42,717 nucleotides of DNA from Acidobacteriota bacterium (GTDB taxonomy: Bacteria > Acidobacteriota > Terriglobia > Acidiferrales > UBA7541). Position numbers and translations under genes: made by a program. The notes beneath the pieces are model-generated. The model was not told where the DNA came from, made no database searches, and worked only from the letters and a program-made list of their open reading frames with translations. Below are positions 17,174 to 24,326 of this stretch, piece by piece; position 1 is the first letter of the stretch; every line of letters starts with the position of its first letter. The stretch is taken from positions 1-42,717 of the forward strand of contig JABCZF010000033.1 of NCBI GenBank assembly GCA_013289825.1, in the 5' to 3' direction.

Positions 17174-18241
17174 TCAGATGGGTTGCTGTTGCGTCATGCA
17201 GTGGAGCGTGCCGAGTCCGAGGACCAGGTCACGGCAGGCGATGCCGACTACTTCGCGGTTGGGGAACAGCTTGGCGAGGGTGTTGAGGGCGTGGCGATCG
17301 TTCGAATCGTTGAAAGTGGGGACGATTACGAGTTTGTTGGCAATGTAAAAATTGGCGTAGCTGGCGGGGAGGCGTTGGCCATCGAAATAAACTGGACTGG
17401 GCATGGGGAGCGTTTCTACCCGGAGAGGGCGGCCGTCTTGATCCTTCATTAGTTTTAGGAGGGCGAGATTTTCCTGGAGCGGTGCATAGTTGGCGTCGTT
17501 CGAATCGTTTTCGACTAGGGTGACGACCGTCGTGGGATCTACGAATCTCGCTAAGTCGTCGACGTGGCCGTGGGTGTCGTCGCCCGCGATGCCGTTTTTT
17601 AGCCAGAGGACGTTGGTTATGCCGAGATAGCTTTTGAAAACTTCGGCGTAGTCTTCGCGGGTGAAGCCGGGGTTACGTTCCTGCGTTTTGCTCAGGAGAC
17701 ATTCTTCAGTCGTGAGCAGCGTGCCGAGGCCGTTGACGTCGATGCTGCCGCCTTCCAGAACTACCCGTCTTCCTTTGTGGATTGGTTGCCAGAGGCGGCG
17801 CTTTAGTTTTTTGTTGGCCTGGGAAACGATTACCGCGTCTTTCTTGTGATTGTCGTATTTGGCCCAGCCGTTGAAACGCCAGTGCGTGTAGGCGACTTCG
17901 CATGCGGAATTCTTTACGGAGATGGGTCCAGAATCGCGCATCCAGCCGCGATCGGTGGGAATGCGGAGGAAATCTACGGCCCCGAGGTTGGCGCCGGATT
18001 TCCTTAGGACGGCGCGGACGCGCGGTTCGGCTTCGCGGTTTTCGACCAGGAGGCAGACGCGCTCGACTTGGGAGAGGTGGCGGACAATTTCGGCGAAGGC
18101 CCAGAGAACGGGGGAAAATTTTCCGGGCCAGTCGGTTAGTTCGTGGGGCCAGCCTAGCCAGGTGCATTCGTGTTGGTCCCATTCGGCGGGCAGGCGATAG
18201 CCGAGGGAGTGTGGGGTACATGCGTTTCTCAGTGAAGGCAT
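17174..18241 (-). CDS. aguA: Agmatine deiminase family protein
   Basis: A 355-residue enzyme of the peptidyl-arginine-deiminase-like family, which converts agmatine plus water to N-carbamoylputrescine and ammonia in the cytoplasm. Family segments include RLPAEWDQHECTWLGWPH near the N-terminus, DRGWMRDSGP, GDDTHGHVDDLARF with the catalytic His/Asp, and the C-terminal LGTLHCMTQQ with the catalytic Cys about eight residues from the end. The open frame can be extended to a GTG at 18292, but the ATG at 18241 gives an N-terminus that begins near the conserved domain. It follows aguB by 64 nt, and that order gives the second and third steps of the agmatine route. Peptidyl-arginine deiminase activity is an alternative but unlikely given the neighbour. 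Confidence 0.9.
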   Translation of the reverse strand: MPSLRNACTPHSLGYRLPAEWDQHECTWLGWPHELTDWPGKFSPVLWAFAEIVRHLSQVERVCLLVENREAEPRVRAVLRKSGANLGAVDFLRIPTDRGWMRDSGPISVKNSACEVAYTHWRFNGWAKYDNHKKDAVIVSQANKKLKRRLWQPIHKGRRVVLEGGSIDVNGLGTLLTTEECLLSKTQERNPGFTREDYAEVFKSYLGITNVLWLKNGIAGDDTHGHVDDLARFVDPTTVVTLVENDSNDANYAPLQENLALLKLMKDQDGRPLRVETLPMPSPVYFDGQRLPASYANFYIANKLVIVPTFNDSNDRHALNTLAKLFPNREVVGIACRDLVLGLGTLHCMTQQQPI

Positions 18242-18305
18242 AGGATTATGTCTGGGCGAGGGCCTTTTTAACACAGAGGTCACAGCGGGCACAGGGAAGA
18301 ATCGG

Positions 18306-19196
18306 TCATTCGCCTAGCCAGCGGTTTAGGATGGGTTGGTAGGCGTCGATGCGGCGGTCGCGAAGGAAGGGCCAATTGCGGCGGGTTTCTTCGCTCTGGG
18401 CGGGGTCGCACTCGACTACCAGAATTTCTTCTTTATCGCTCGAGGCTTCCGCGAGGATGCGGCCGAAGGGATCGGCTACGAAGGAGTTTCCCCAGAACTC
18501 CAGGCCGGCGTCGCCTTTTTCTGGTTTGCCTTCATAGCCGACGCGATTGACTACCGCGACATAAACGCCGTTGGCGATGGCATGGGCGCGCTGGATGGTG
18601 CGCCAGGCGTCGAGCTGGGCTGCGCCGAATTGGGCTTTTTCGTGGGGATGCCAGCCGATGCTTGTAGGATAGAAGATCACTTGTGCGCCTTGCAGAGCAG
18701 TCAGGCGCGAACCTTCCGGATACCACTGATCCCAGCAAATCTGAACGCCGATGCGCCCGTAGGCGGTGTCGAAATTCGGGAAACCGAGATCGCCGGGCGT
18801 GAAATAAAATTTCTCGTAGTACAGGGGATCGTCGGGGATGTGCATTTTGCGGTATTTGCCCAGGAGCGTGCCGTCCGCGTCGAGTACAGCGCAGGTATTG
18901 TGGTAGACGCCGGCGGCGCGGCGTTCGAACAGAGAAACGACCAGGACGACTTTCGATTCCTTGGCTATTTTCGCCAGTGAGTCGGTTGCGGGGCCGGGAA
19001 TGGGCTCGGCTAGATTGAAGAGATCGGGGTCTTCGGTGCGGCAGAAATATTCGCCGCGAAACAGTTCATCCATACAAATGATTTGAGCCCCGCGCCCGGA
19101 GGCTTCGCGGATTTTCTCGATGGCATTCGCCAGATTTTCTTCAGGAATGGAAGTGCTGCGCATCTGCACGAGGCCGATTGTGAATTTCTTTGTCAT
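18306..19196 (-). CDS. aguB: N-carbamoylputrescine amidase (nitrilase superfamily)
   Basis: A 296-residue carbon-nitrogen hydrolase. The catalytic triad is Glu44 (MDELF), Lys117 (KYRKMHIPDD) and Cys154 (QICWDQWYPE). The CWDQWYPE form of the nucleophile motif and the YYEKFYFTPGDLGF segment are characteristic of N-carbamoylputrescine amidohydrolases, which release putrescine, CO2 and ammonia. Length matches the family. It is the first gene of the aguB-aguA unit and is divergent from the deoxyhypusine-synthase-like gene, with 154 nt between the two starts that must hold both promoters. Confidence 0.93.
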   Translation of the reverse strand: MTKKFTIGLVQMRSTSIPEENLANAIEKIREASGRGAQIICMDELFRGEYFCRTEDPDLFNLAEPIPGPATDSLAKIAKESKVVLVVSLFERRAAGVYHNTCAVLDADGTLLGKYRKMHIPDDPLYYEKFYFTPGDLGFPNFDTAYGRIGVQICWDQWYPEGSRLTALQGAQVIFYPTSIGWHPHEKAQFGAAQLDAWRTIQRAHAIANGVYVAVVNRVGYEGKPEKGDAGLEFWGNSFVADPFGRILAEASSDKEEILVVECDPAQSEETRRNWPFLRDRRIDAYQPILNRWLGE

Positions 19197-19350
19197 AAAA
19201 TTTAGTTTATCATGCTCGTAGAAAGTTTTTTTGTAGCGTTTTGTTCTTTCCTTCGGGGCGCATTTGTAATATCAGTCGTTACGAAAGTGGATTGCTACGG
19301 CGTGGTGTGAGTTACTGAAACAAGAGCGCAGCAGAGATCGGGGAGAAGAG

Positions 19351-20427
19351 ATGGCAAACCGGCAAGAAAAGACGGCCACAGGGCGCGTGCTGCACGATCC
19401 GGTGAAGGATAAGCTGCGGCCGATGTTTCCGATTGATCTGTCGAAGTGCCGCACCATCGACGAATTGGTTCGCGCGATGGGGAATACGGCGTTCACGGGA
19501 CGGCAGATTGGAGACGCCGCTGACGTCTTGGAAACGATGGCGCGCGATAAAGATTGTTTTGTGGTCATGACGCTTTCCGGCGCGCTGACCGTGGCAAAGA
19601 TGGGTTTCATTTTTTGCGATTTGATTGAAAGTGGTTTGGTCAAGGCCGTCGTCTCCACGGGCGCCTTGATGGCGCACGGGCTTGTGGAAGCGACAGGACA
19701 CTCCCACTTCCGGTACGACCCCAGCAAGATGGACGACAAGACGCTGTTCGAGGCGGGCTATAACCGCGTGTACGACTCGCTCGAACCGGAAGTGAACCTG
19801 GATCACGTGGAGGAAGTGATGGATGACGTCCTCTCGAATTGGGACGCGGAGGAAGTTGCTTGCAGCTGGAAGATTCACCGGAAGATCGGAGAAACGCTGC
19901 ACAAACAAGGGGCGGGGCGGGGAATCCTGAAATCAGCATACGAGCACAATGTACCGGTGTTTGTACCGGCGTTCAGCGATTCGGAATTGGGAATCGATTT
20001 TGCGCTGCAGAAGATCGCGCGCCAAAGAGAAAAAAAGCCCCTGCTGCGGTTCGATCCCTTCGAGGATTTCGAGAAGTTTGCGGACACCATGCTGGCGACC
20101 AAGCGCATGGGACTTTTTACCGTGGGGGGAGGGGTGCCGCGGAATTGGTCGCAGCAATTTGGAGTTTATGCGGAGCTCCTGGCGCGGCGGGGTTACAAGA
20201 AGATTCCGCTGAAGCGCTACAACTACGGCGTGCGAATTTGTCCGGAGCCGGTGCATTGGGGCGGGTTGAGCGGGAGCACGTATACGGAAGCGGTGTCGTG
20301 GGGGAAATTCGTGCCTCCGGAAGAGGGTGGTAAGTTCGCGGAAGTGTTCGATGACGCGACGGTGGCCTTGCCGCTGGTGGCGGGGGCGGTGCTGGACCGC
20401 ATTGGATATTTCAAGCGCGAAAAATAA
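19351..20427 (+). CDS. Deoxyhypusine synthase-like protein (candidate homospermidine synthase)
   Basis: A 358-residue member of the deoxyhypusine synthase family. It has the NAD-binding STGA segment near residue 102, GGGVPRNW (259-266), and the active-site lysine Lys319 in EAVSWGKF, equivalent to Lys329 of the human enzyme. Bacteria lack eIF5A, so deoxyhypusine formation is not expected. A bacterial homologue in Anabaena is needed for homospermidine synthesis, so here it may transfer the aminobutyl group to putrescine. The link is supported by divergent aguBA and by the arginine decarboxylase gene 3.2 kb away. GGGGAGAAG precedes the ATG. Other aminobutyl acceptors are possible. Confidence 0.9.
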   Translation: MANRQEKTATGRVLHDPVKDKLRPMFPIDLSKCRTIDELVRAMGNTAFTGRQIGDAADVLETMARDKDCFVVMTLSGALTVAKMGFIFCDLIESGLVKAVVSTGALMAHGLVEATGHSHFRYDPSKMDDKTLFEAGYNRVYDSLEPEVNLDHVEEVMDDVLSNWDAEEVACSWKIHRKIGETLHKQGAGRGILKSAYEHNVPVFVPAFSDSELGIDFALQKIARQREKKPLLRFDPFEDFEKFADTMLATKRMGLFTVGGGVPRNWSQQFGVYAELLARRGYKKIPLKRYNYGVRICPEPVHWGGLSGSTYTEAVSWGKFVPPEEGGKFAEVFDDATVALPLVAGAVLDRIGYFKREK

Positions 20428-20458
20428 ATAACAAAAACAAGCTTATAGCCGACAAGCC

Positions 20459-20947
20459 ATGTGGCCCATGAGATTTTTTGTGAATGCGCTTGGGCTGGAG
20501 CACTACGCGCTCTACGTTTTCGATTACGGCGCGCCGGTCGGCTATCGGCTGGCCGTTGCCCGTCCCCAACGGGTGACCGCCATGGTGTCGCAGAATGGGA
20601 ACGCTTACGAGGAGGAGCTCGGTGATTCGTGGGCTGCGATGCGCCGTTATTGGTCGGCGCCAAGTGCGGAGAACCGCGCGGTGGTCCGGCGAAGCATTTT
20701 GACCTTCGAGGGTACGTACTTCCAGTACGCGGACGGCGTCCCTAATCCGGAGAGGATCGCGCCGGAATCGTATACCCTAGACGCGGCACTGCTCGAACGG
20801 CCCGACGTTCGGGAGATCCAGCTGGATCTGTTCCTGGACTACGCGTCGAACGTGAATCTGTATCCCAAGTTTCAGCCGTATTTCCGGGAGTACAAGCCGC
20901 CGCTCCTTGCGATTTGGGGAAAAGTGGGGTTCGGATTGTCGCGCTAG
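20459..20947 (+). pseudogene. Internal fragment of an alpha/beta hydrolase
   Basis: The frame encodes 162 residues that match only the middle of an alpha/beta hydrolase of the Asp-nucleophile type: YVFDYGAPVGYRLA (nucleophile elbow), SQNGNAYEEELGDSW, a cap-domain segment, and LDYASNVNLYPKFQPYFREY. It begins after the strand that should carry the oxyanion-hole HG motif and ends just after IWGK, where family members continue about 50 residues with the catalytic acid and His. Both ends are therefore missing, so this is a remnant and not an active enzyme. Its stop overlaps the stop of the convergent Crp/Fnr gene by 4 nt. Confidence 0.75.
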
Positions 20948-21657
20948 TCATACAGGACAACACTTAGCAGAGAGGGATTGATTTGGACGTGGCGGTTGTT
21001 CTTGTACAGAATGAAGCCCATGTTCCGGAATTTGTTCATGAAATAATTTACACGGGAACGGGTTGTGCCAATCATCTCTGCCAGCGTCTCCTGGGAAATG
21101 TTCGGAAGCATCGTTTGCGTCTGGCCCGGCGAGCCGTAACGTGCCAGCAGCAACAGAGTGCGCGCCAGCCGTTTCTCGCTGGAATTAAAGAGCTGGTCTA
21201 TCAGATCCTCTTCGACTCGAAGGTTTCTTGACAGCATATGCGCGATGAAACGGTCGGAGAACTCAGACTCCCCGTGAAGTAAGCGTAGCATCTCGCTTTT
21301 CCTAATCACGAGCACGGAGGTGGGTGCAATCGCGGTCGCCGTGGCCATGCAAACGGTCTGGCCAGCCAGGCAGCCTTCTCCGAAAAAGTCACCCGGTCCC
21401 AGTATGGCCACGACCGCTTCTTTACCGGCTTCATTGACGACGGTGAGCTTCACACCGCCTTGCTGAATATAAAGGACATTCCTCGCAGCGTCGCCCTGCG
21501 CGAAGATGCGCTCCTTGTTTCGAAACCTTGCTATCTTTCTTCCGACACCTGCCGAATCGAGAAATCGTTGCACGTCGAACGCAGAACCCCTGAGAGTCGC
21601 CTTTTGGGGCCGGCTAGCGGCACGGGCGGAGACACGTGGAACGGCAGTGGGCAACAT
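20944..21657 (-). CDS. Crp/Fnr family transcriptional regulator (downstream paralogue)
   Basis: A regulator of about 237 residues with an N-terminal cyclic-nucleotide-binding-type beta-barrel (segments IFAQGDAARNVLYIQQGGV and GDFFGEGCLAG), a dimerisation helix, and a C-terminal winged helix with recognition helix TTRSRVNYFMNKFRNMGF. There is no cysteine cluster of the Fnr type, and the effector is not evident. ATG 21657 and GTG 21672 are both possible starts; neither has a clear ribosome site. A near-perfect palindrome lies 34 nt upstream of the ATG, suggesting autoregulation. The paralogue at 21790-22440 precedes it on the same strand. Confidence 0.9.
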   Translation of the reverse strand: MLPTAVPRVSARAASRPQKATLRGSAFDVQRFLDSAGVGRKIARFRNKERIFAQGDAARNVLYIQQGGVKLTVVNEAGKEAVVAILGPGDFFGEGCLAGQTVCMATATAIAPTSVLVIRKSEMLRLLHGESEFSDRFIAHMLSRNLRVEEDLIDQLFNSSEKRLARTLLLLARYGSPGQTQTMLPNISQETLAEMIGTTRSRVNYFMNKFRNMGFILYKNNRHVQINPSLLSVVLYD

Positions 21658-21690
21658 ACGGCAGAATAGCACGGGAACCGAATCTGTCGA

Positions 21691-21708
21691 CTGTTCAATA
21701 TTGCACAG
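21691..21708. promoter_or_regulatory. Candidate Crp/Fnr operator, copy 1
   Basis: CTGTTCAATATTGCACAG is an 18-base near-perfect palindrome (CTGT...ACAG around CAATATTG, one mismatched pair) between the two Crp/Fnr genes and just upstream of the downstream one. Its reverse complement matches 22733-22748 at 15 of 16 bases. Size, symmetry and TGT/ACA ends fit a Crp/Fnr-type site; binding is inferred. Confidence 0.55.
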
Positions 21709-21789
21709 TGCGGCAAAATCGCCCGCGCCCCGCCGAACCTCTGTGGAGTTTCAACAAGAGCTGTAGATTCTGTGACGTACAGACGCCTT

Positions 21790-22440
21790 CTAGCCTCGAA
21801 GAGCTTTTCGCAGTGATTGGCGCACCTCCAGCCCCCCATCATATTCAATGTAGCCCTTCCTCCGGAATCGATTCATGAACAAATTGACGCGCGAACGCGT
21901 GGTGCCGACCATTTCCGACAGAACCTGGTGGCTTATAACGGGAATCTCAGCTACCGCCCGTCCGTTCTTCTCCAAATGCGCTAGCCGGAGAAGCACGCGC
22001 GCGAGTCGCTGCTCGGCAGAGGAAGTCAGCAGGTTTGCCACGTGATCCCGGTAGTTCTTGACGCTAGAGAGCAAATAGGCGACCAGGGCATTGGAAGTTT
22101 TGTTCTTTTTGCGAAGCATTTGGAGCATTTTCGTTTTCTTGATGGTTCGTATGGAACTGGCGGTCAAAGCAACGGCTGTGGACATGCGAAGTGGATAGCC
22201 CGCCAGGCAAAGCTCGCCAAAAAAATCATGCACGCCCAGGATGGCAGTAACCGCGGATGATTGGTTTTTCGTTCGAGTGGTGAGCCGCACGCCGCCTGCC
22301 TGAATATAGAAAAGCGTGTAAGCAGGGGTACCTTGTTTGTAGATGTTTTGTTTGTTCCGATACTGCAAGACCTTGCCGCCCAGGCTTGCGCCGGAGCCGA
22401 AGCCGGCAACGGAGTCGGACATCTTGTTCGTGCGTTTCAT
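21790..22440 (-). CDS. Crp/Fnr family transcriptional regulator (upstream paralogue)
   Basis: A 216-residue regulator with the same plan as its neighbour: a beta-barrel sensor domain (IYKQGTPAYTLFYIQAGGV; HDFFGELCLAG), a long helix, and a winged helix with TTRSRVNLFMNRFRRKGY. The recognition helices of the two paralogues are almost identical (TTRSRVN-FMN-FR), so they probably bind the same or very similar sites. The sensor part is more basic than that of the other copy, with Lys/Asn-rich stretches. The ATG overlaps the TGA of a 38-codon open frame upstream. The effector is unknown. Confidence 0.9.
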   Translation of the reverse strand: MKRTNKMSDSVAGFGSGASLGGKVLQYRNKQNIYKQGTPAYTLFYIQAGGVRLTTRTKNQSSAVTAILGVHDFFGELCLAGYPLRMSTAVALTASSIRTIKKTKMLQMLRKKNKTSNALVAYLLSSVKNYRDHVANLLTSSAEQRLARVLLRLAHLEKNGRAVAEIPVISHQVLSEMVGTTRSRVNLFMNRFRRKGYIEYDGGLEVRQSLRKALRG

Positions 22441-22553
22441 GTGTCGCCCGAAACCTGGCGCGGGGCCTTGGACATTTGTGGCTTCTCCATAGACTGCACG
22501 GACTTCCGGTTAGCTGCTTGCGACCGCTCGAGAGCTCTATTGGCCTGTTCCAT
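22437..22553 (-). CDS. Possible 38-residue polar peptide coupled to the Crp/Fnr gene
   Basis: The frame starts ATG 22553 (MEQANRALERSQAANRKSV...) and ends with a TGA that overlaps the start of the Crp/Fnr gene in an ATGA. The composition is hydrophilic and helix-prone. No ribosome site was found, and the frame continues open upstream without another start, so it could equally be the tail of a decayed gene. Included for its overlap. Confidence 0.25.
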   Translation of the reverse strand: MEQANRALERSQAANRKSVQSMEKPQMSKAPRQVSGDT

Positions 22554-22693
22554 TGTCCGTTTGGGACACTCGTCGACCGTCAGGTGCTCTTTCTCACTTG
22601 GTGGGCGGTGGCGTCACCACGCGCTTGGGCAGCGAGTTGGTAAAACCCAGCAACTCCAAGTGCGCGTCGTCTTGCCTGGTGTTGGCCATCCCC

Positions 22694-22723
22694 AGAGTCC
22701 CTATAAGCTTAGAGTCCCTGTAA
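22694..22723 (+). repeat. Direct repeat AGAGTCCCTRTAA, two copies, period 17
   Basis: AGAGTCCCTATAA (22694-22706) and AGAGTCCCTGTAA (22711-22723) differ at one base and lie 10 bases before the operator-like palindrome. The spacing of about one and a half helical turns is compatible with a protein-binding array, but no family is assigned. Confidence 0.6.
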
Positions 22724-22732
22724 TGTATATGC

Positions 22733-22748
22733 TGTGCAATAGTGAACA
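22733..22748. promoter_or_regulatory. Candidate Crp/Fnr operator, copy 2
   Basis: TGTGCAATAGTGAACA matches the reverse complement of 21692-21707 (TGTGCAATATTGAACA) at 15 of 16 bases. It lies 218 nt upstream of the DUF4287-type gene and about 293 nt upstream of the first Crp/Fnr gene, so it could serve either direction. Confidence 0.55.
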
Positions 22749-22965
22749 CCCATGTGGTTGCCAGCCGTTGTCCACGGGCTTTTCGTCTTGCACCACGCAT
22801 TCCGTTCGAGGACTTGCCATCGGGAGGGGCAAGCTTGTGTCTCGGTGCCGCTTGTTTAAGGTAAGTGACAAATGGCTTGCCGTCATTTTAGGATGGCCAG
22901 AGACTCCGTGCAGAAACTGCCGTTGCGGCGCAGTTTGGAGGAGGTCACTAGAAAGGAGGCGAAGA

Positions 22966-23607
22966 ATGGCGAAGGCGAAGGAAGCGATGAGCAAGACTTT
23001 GTATGGCGTACATCCCGGAGTGGCGATGGTCGAGAAGTGGGTGGCAGAATTGAAAGTGAAGACAGGGAGGTCGCTGGAGGAATGGATCACACTCGCGGCG
23101 AAAGAAGGGCCAAAGGAGGAAAAGGCTCGGCGCGCATGGCTGAAGACGAAACACAACCTGGGGACGAACAGCGCGTGGTGGATTTCCGAACGCGTGGATG
23201 GGAAGGGCACTGAAGAAGATAGCCCAGAGGCGTATTTGAATACGGCGGCGGTATATGTGGAGGAGCAATACGCAGGAACGAAAGAGAAATTGCGGCCGAT
23301 TTACGATGAGTTGCTGCGGTTAGGGAAATCGCTGGGGGAGGACGTGAAAGCGTGCCCTTGCAAGACCATGGTCCCTTTGTATCGCGAGCATGTCTTTGCT
23401 CAGATTAAGCCGGCGACGAATGCCCGGATTGATCTAGGTTTTGCGCTTGCGCGCCATAAGGGAAAATTGCCGAAGAGGATGATTGATACGGGCGGGTTGG
23501 CGAAGAAGGACCGCATTACGCACCGGATTGAATTGAAGTCGGTGGCGGAGATTGACGCGGAAGTGAAGAAGTGGCTGCGGACGGCCTACGAATTGGATGC
23601 GCAATGA
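22966..23607 (+). CDS. DUF4287/DUF5655-type protein of unknown function
   Basis: A 213-residue soluble, lysine-rich protein. The N-terminal 75 residues match the DUF4287 pattern (VEKWVAELKVKTGRSLEEWI, then KARRAWLKTKHNLG). The C-terminal half (about 105-210) resembles DUF5655, with CKTMVPLYREHVFAQIKP and RITHRIEL. No catalytic residues can be named. AAAGGAGGCG lies directly before ATG 22966, which fixes the start; the frame stays open far upstream but that part is not coding. It converges on the arginine decarboxylase gene with a single base between stops. The family is widespread in soil bacteria without known role. Confidence 0.85.
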   Translation: MAKAKEAMSKTLYGVHPGVAMVEKWVAELKVKTGRSLEEWITLAAKEGPKEEKARRAWLKTKHNLGTNSAWWISERVDGKGTEEDSPEAYLNTAAVYVEEQYAGTKEKLRPIYDELLRLGKSLGEDVKACPCKTMVPLYREHVFAQIKPATNARIDLGFALARHKGKLPKRMIDTGGLAKKDRITHRIELKSVAEIDAEVKKWLRTAYELDAQ

Positions 23608-23608
23608 G

Positions 23609-24166
23609 CTAGTCGTCTTCGCCAATGAGGATGGCGGCGCCGAGGACGGTGGTCCAGAGGCCGCGTTTGTCGCCGACGGCGGATTGCGTGACGTTCATGG
23701 TGCGGACGATCTTGTTGGAGATGCGGTAGACCTCTTTTTTTTCATCGAAGCTCAAATCCGGATCAAATTCCACGTTGAGAGTGGTGGCCAGCATTTCCGC
23801 GGCGAGTTCTTCGGCGTATTCGCCAGCGACTTCTTCGGTTTCCCCAAACGAATGATGCTCGGAAAGATAGCCGTACATCAGTTTATCGCTGGGGAGCGCA
23901 AGGCCGATGCTGGCGGCAATGAGGCGGTGCGCTTCCTTGGTGGAGTTTTCGCTGATGACGGTGAAAGCCACCTGGCCGGGCTTGATATGCTTCAAGCCTT
24001 CGCTGCGGGAGATCAGTTTGCAATTGGGAGGGAAAATCGAGGACACCCGCACGATATTGCACGCGGCGATGCCTGCATTGCGCAGGGCGAGCTCAAAGCT
24101 CGAAAGTCTTTCGCGATGTTTACCGACGCCTTTGGTCAGGAAGATCTTCTTAGCGACGAACGCCAT
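23609..24166 (-). CDS. pdaD: Pyruvoyl-dependent arginine decarboxylase
   Basis: A 185-residue proenzyme converting arginine to agmatine and CO2 in the cytoplasm. It carries the self-cleavage site VRVSSIFPPNC: cleavage between Ser42 and Ser43 would turn Ser43 into the pyruvoyl group of the larger chain, as known for the archaeal enzyme (Ser52-Ser53). Family segments GQVAFTVISE and GYLSEHHSFGETEEVAGEYAEELA follow. The ATG at 24166 gives an N-terminus like that of homologues (FVAKKIFLTKGVGKH); a TTG at 24235 would add 23 uncharacteristic residues. A 9-bp perfect hairpin lies 35-56 nt upstream of the ATG. It supplies agmatine for aguA/aguB at 17.2-19.2 kb. Confidence 0.93.
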   Translation of the reverse strand: MAFVAKKIFLTKGVGKHRERLSSFELALRNAGIAACNIVRVSSIFPPNCKLISRSEGLKHIKPGQVAFTVISENSTKEAHRLIAASIGLALPSDKLMYGYLSEHHSFGETEEVAGEYAEELAAEMLATTLNVEFDPDLSFDEKKEVYRISNKIVRTMNVTQSAVGDKRGLWTTVLGAAILIGEDD

Positions 24167-24200
24167 GGTGCCGGGTTGTGGCGCCTCCGTGGGTGGAGTA

Positions 24201-24222
24201 ACAGCGGAAAAAATTCCGCTGT
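24201..24222. promoter_or_regulatory. Perfect 9-bp hairpin/palindrome upstream of pdaD
   Basis: ACAGCGGAA (24201-24209) and TTCCGCTGT (24214-24222) are exact inverted repeats around a 4-base loop. On neither strand is there a following T-run, so it does not look like an intrinsic terminator. Its place in the likely 5' leader of pdaD suggests an operator or an mRNA structure; this is inference. Confidence 0.45.
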
Positions 24223-24326
24223 GGAAAAATAACAAGAAGGTATTGCAGTGTCAAACGAATTCGGGGCTTTCTTGCGGCAAGAACGAAGCAAGATGAATGG
24301 ATTGTGACAAGAATCTTTGCGCACGC

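Larger units (their letters stand above)
22554..22965. promoter_or_regulatory. Regulatory intergenic region with an operator copy and a direct repeat
   Basis: This gap separates the Crp/Fnr genes from the DUF4287-type gene. It holds a 12-of-13 direct repeat (22694-22706 and 22711-22723) and the second copy of the palindromic site (22733-22748). No clear -10/-35 pair could be fixed. Open frames on the minus strand here lack recognisable domains. Confidence 0.45.

Noticed and set aside
17300..17500. GTTCGAATC sequences resembling a tRNA T-arm
   Set aside because: They lie inside the agmatine deiminase coding sequence and no cloverleaf can be built around them.
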